A DNA stretch of 6,902 nucleotides. It comes from an uncultured Paenibacillaceae bacterium. Its GTDB lineage: Bacteria > Bacillota > Bacilli > Paenibacillales > CALAME01. Each line of letters opens with the position of its first letter. Positions within the stretch are counted from its first letter, which is position 1. The DNA lies in NCBI GenBank assembly GCA_937983035.1, contig CALKAN010000188.1, forward strand, positions 1-6,902, read 5' to 3'. The position numbers were made by a program, and so were the translations under genes. The notes under the pieces were generated by a model. That model was not told the origin of the DNA. It saw nothing but the letters and a program-made list of their open reading frames with translations, and did not search any database. Of the stretch, positions 6,276 through 6,902 are shown piece by piece.

Positions 6276-6770
6276 TCAAGAATCCAATTTCACCGAAAAA
6301 AGAGGCTGACCGAACTCAACCAACTGACCGTTCTCAACCAACACGTCCACTATGACCCCTTTAACTTCGGCTTCAATCTCATTCATCAGTTTCATGGCTT
6401 CCACGATGCAAACAACCGTGTCTTCCGAGACAGCATCCCCTTTTTTCACATAAGGTTCAGCCCCCGGCGAAGGGGCAGCATAGAACGTCCCCACCATCGG
6501 CGAAGTGATGTAATGCAGCGAATCATCTGCTGCCGCAGGCTGCTCGCCGCCGGCGGAAGCGCCCGCTTCGGAAACTGCCGGATCTGCCTGAACAGGGGCA
6601 GGAGCCGGCGCATAGTTTGTATGTACGACGCTTTGCTGCAAAGCATCCGCTTTAATCGGCCCGGGTTTCCGAATGTAGACACGGGCGCCTTCAGTTTCAA
6701 TTTCAAATTCCTCCACTGAAGATTTATCAATGAGTTGTATTAATTCTTTGATTTCATCTAAATTTAACAT
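6276..6770 (-). CDS. accB: Acetyl-CoA carboxylase, biotin carboxyl carrier protein
   Basis: Carries the covalently bound biotin that moves carboxyl groups from AccC to the carboxyltransferase AccAD, in the cytosol. The protein has 164 residues. The N-terminal helical region (MLNLDEIKELIQLIDKSSVE) ends in FEIETEGARVYIRK. A flexible Ala/Pro-rich linker covers about 52-82 (YAPAPAPVQADP and following). The biotinyl/lipoyl domain starts at about 87 (ITSPMVGTFYAAPSPGAEPY) and includes EAMKLMNE, with Lys127 the predicted biotinylation site. The ATG gives the standard family N-terminus. AAGGAG lies at 6783-6788, with a rather long 12-base spacing. It is the first gene of the transcription unit seen here, with its own promoter upstream. 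Confidence 0.97.
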   Translation of the reverse strand: MLNLDEIKELIQLIDKSSVEEFEIETEGARVYIRKPGPIKADALQQSVVHTNYAPAPAPVQADPAVSEAGASAGGEQPAAADDSLHYITSPMVGTFYAAPSPGAEPYVKKGDAVSEDTVVCIVEAMKLMNEIEAEVKGVIVDVLVENGQLVEFGQPLFSVKLDS

Positions 6771-6812
6771 GAACCTTGTTCACTCCTTATTTCATCCACT
6801 GCGAATGCTTGT

Positions 6813-6821
6813 ATTATATCA
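6813..6821 (-). promoter_or_regulatory. Extended -10 promoter upstream of accB
   Basis: TGATATAAT on the minus strand is a perfect TATAAT with an extended TGn motif. It predicts a start near 6806 and a leader of about 36 bases. No good -35 is present at 17 or 18 bp (TCGAGC or TTCGAG), so recognition would depend on the extended -10. The promoter may act with read-through from upstream genes outside the window. Confidence 0.6.
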
Positions 6822-6861
6822 TATCTTTTCCAATGGCTCGAATACTATTTCAGACGAAGTG

Positions 6862-6902
6862 AAAAAATTTCATAGACGCGGCCGGAACAGCTGCCAACCG
6901 CG
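6862..6902 (-). terminator. Possible terminator of an upstream gene outside the window
   Basis: The minus-strand sequence 6902-6894 can pair with 6885-6877 (five G-C pairs, two G-U, two G-C) around an 8-base loop. A run of six T lies at 6867-6862, but nine bases after the stem, which is too far for a standard intrinsic terminator. The hairpin touches the window edge and may be longer. Positions 6771-6902 otherwise show no recognisable gene, and the short open frames there match nothing I know. Confidence 0.25.

Noticed and set aside
6822..6902. Possible 3' end of an upstream gene such as spoIIIAH at the right edge
   Set aside because: All three minus-strand frames give only 10-18 residues before a stop, and none resembles a protein end I can identify.
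1..6902. A novel defence, mobile or secondary-metabolite system in the window
   Set aside because: Every gene belongs to a known conserved family in an expected order. There are no repeats, insertion-sequence ends, CRISPR units, integrase genes or tRNAs.

Overview
This window is a piece of a conserved housekeeping gene cluster from a low-to-mid GC, Gram-positive Bacillota. All protein genes lie on the minus strand, so transcription runs from right to left. The order is accB, accC, an Asp23-family gene (yqhY), amaP, a DUF2273 gene, nusB, folD, xseA, xseB and ispA. This matches the Bacillus subtilis accBC-yqhY-nusB-folD-xseAB-ispA neighbourhood, except that amaP and a DUF2273 gene sit between yqhY and nusB. 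That arrangement, the purine-rich Shine-Dalgarno sites and the TTG/GTG starts suggest a Paenibacillaceae-like organism. The family-level assignment is inference from gene order, not from a search.

Layout from right to left. Positions 6771-6902 hold no recognisable gene, but contain a hairpin followed at a distance by a T-run and an extended -10 promoter for accB. Positions 4893-6770 hold accB and accC, the biotin carrier and biotin carboxylase of acetyl-CoA carboxylase. The 79-bp gap after accC carries a near-consensus promoter and a perfect 13-bp palindrome at the predicted transcription start. Both point to separate control of the Asp23 genes. Next come yqhY, two adjacent hairpins, amaP (membrane anchor) and DUF2273 (small membrane protein). 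Then follow nusB (antitermination), folD (one-carbon metabolism), xseA and xseB (exonuclease VII) and the 5' two thirds of ispA (farnesyl diphosphate synthase), which runs off the left edge.

The genes are tightly packed. Gaps are 11-21 bp or there is overlap (nusB/folD boundary, xseA/xseB by 23 bp, xseB/ispA by 4 bp), so most of the cluster is probably cotranscribed and partly translationally coupled. Functionally it links the start of fatty acid synthesis with Asp23-type envelope proteins, then general RNA, folate, DNA-repair and isoprenoid functions.

I found no mobile element, CRISPR array, RNA gene or convincing new biological system. The most interesting material is regulatory: the internal promoter and palindrome before yqhY, the double hairpin before amaP, and the ribosome binding sites of xseA and xseB. 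There is no gene-free stretch longer than about 130 bases.
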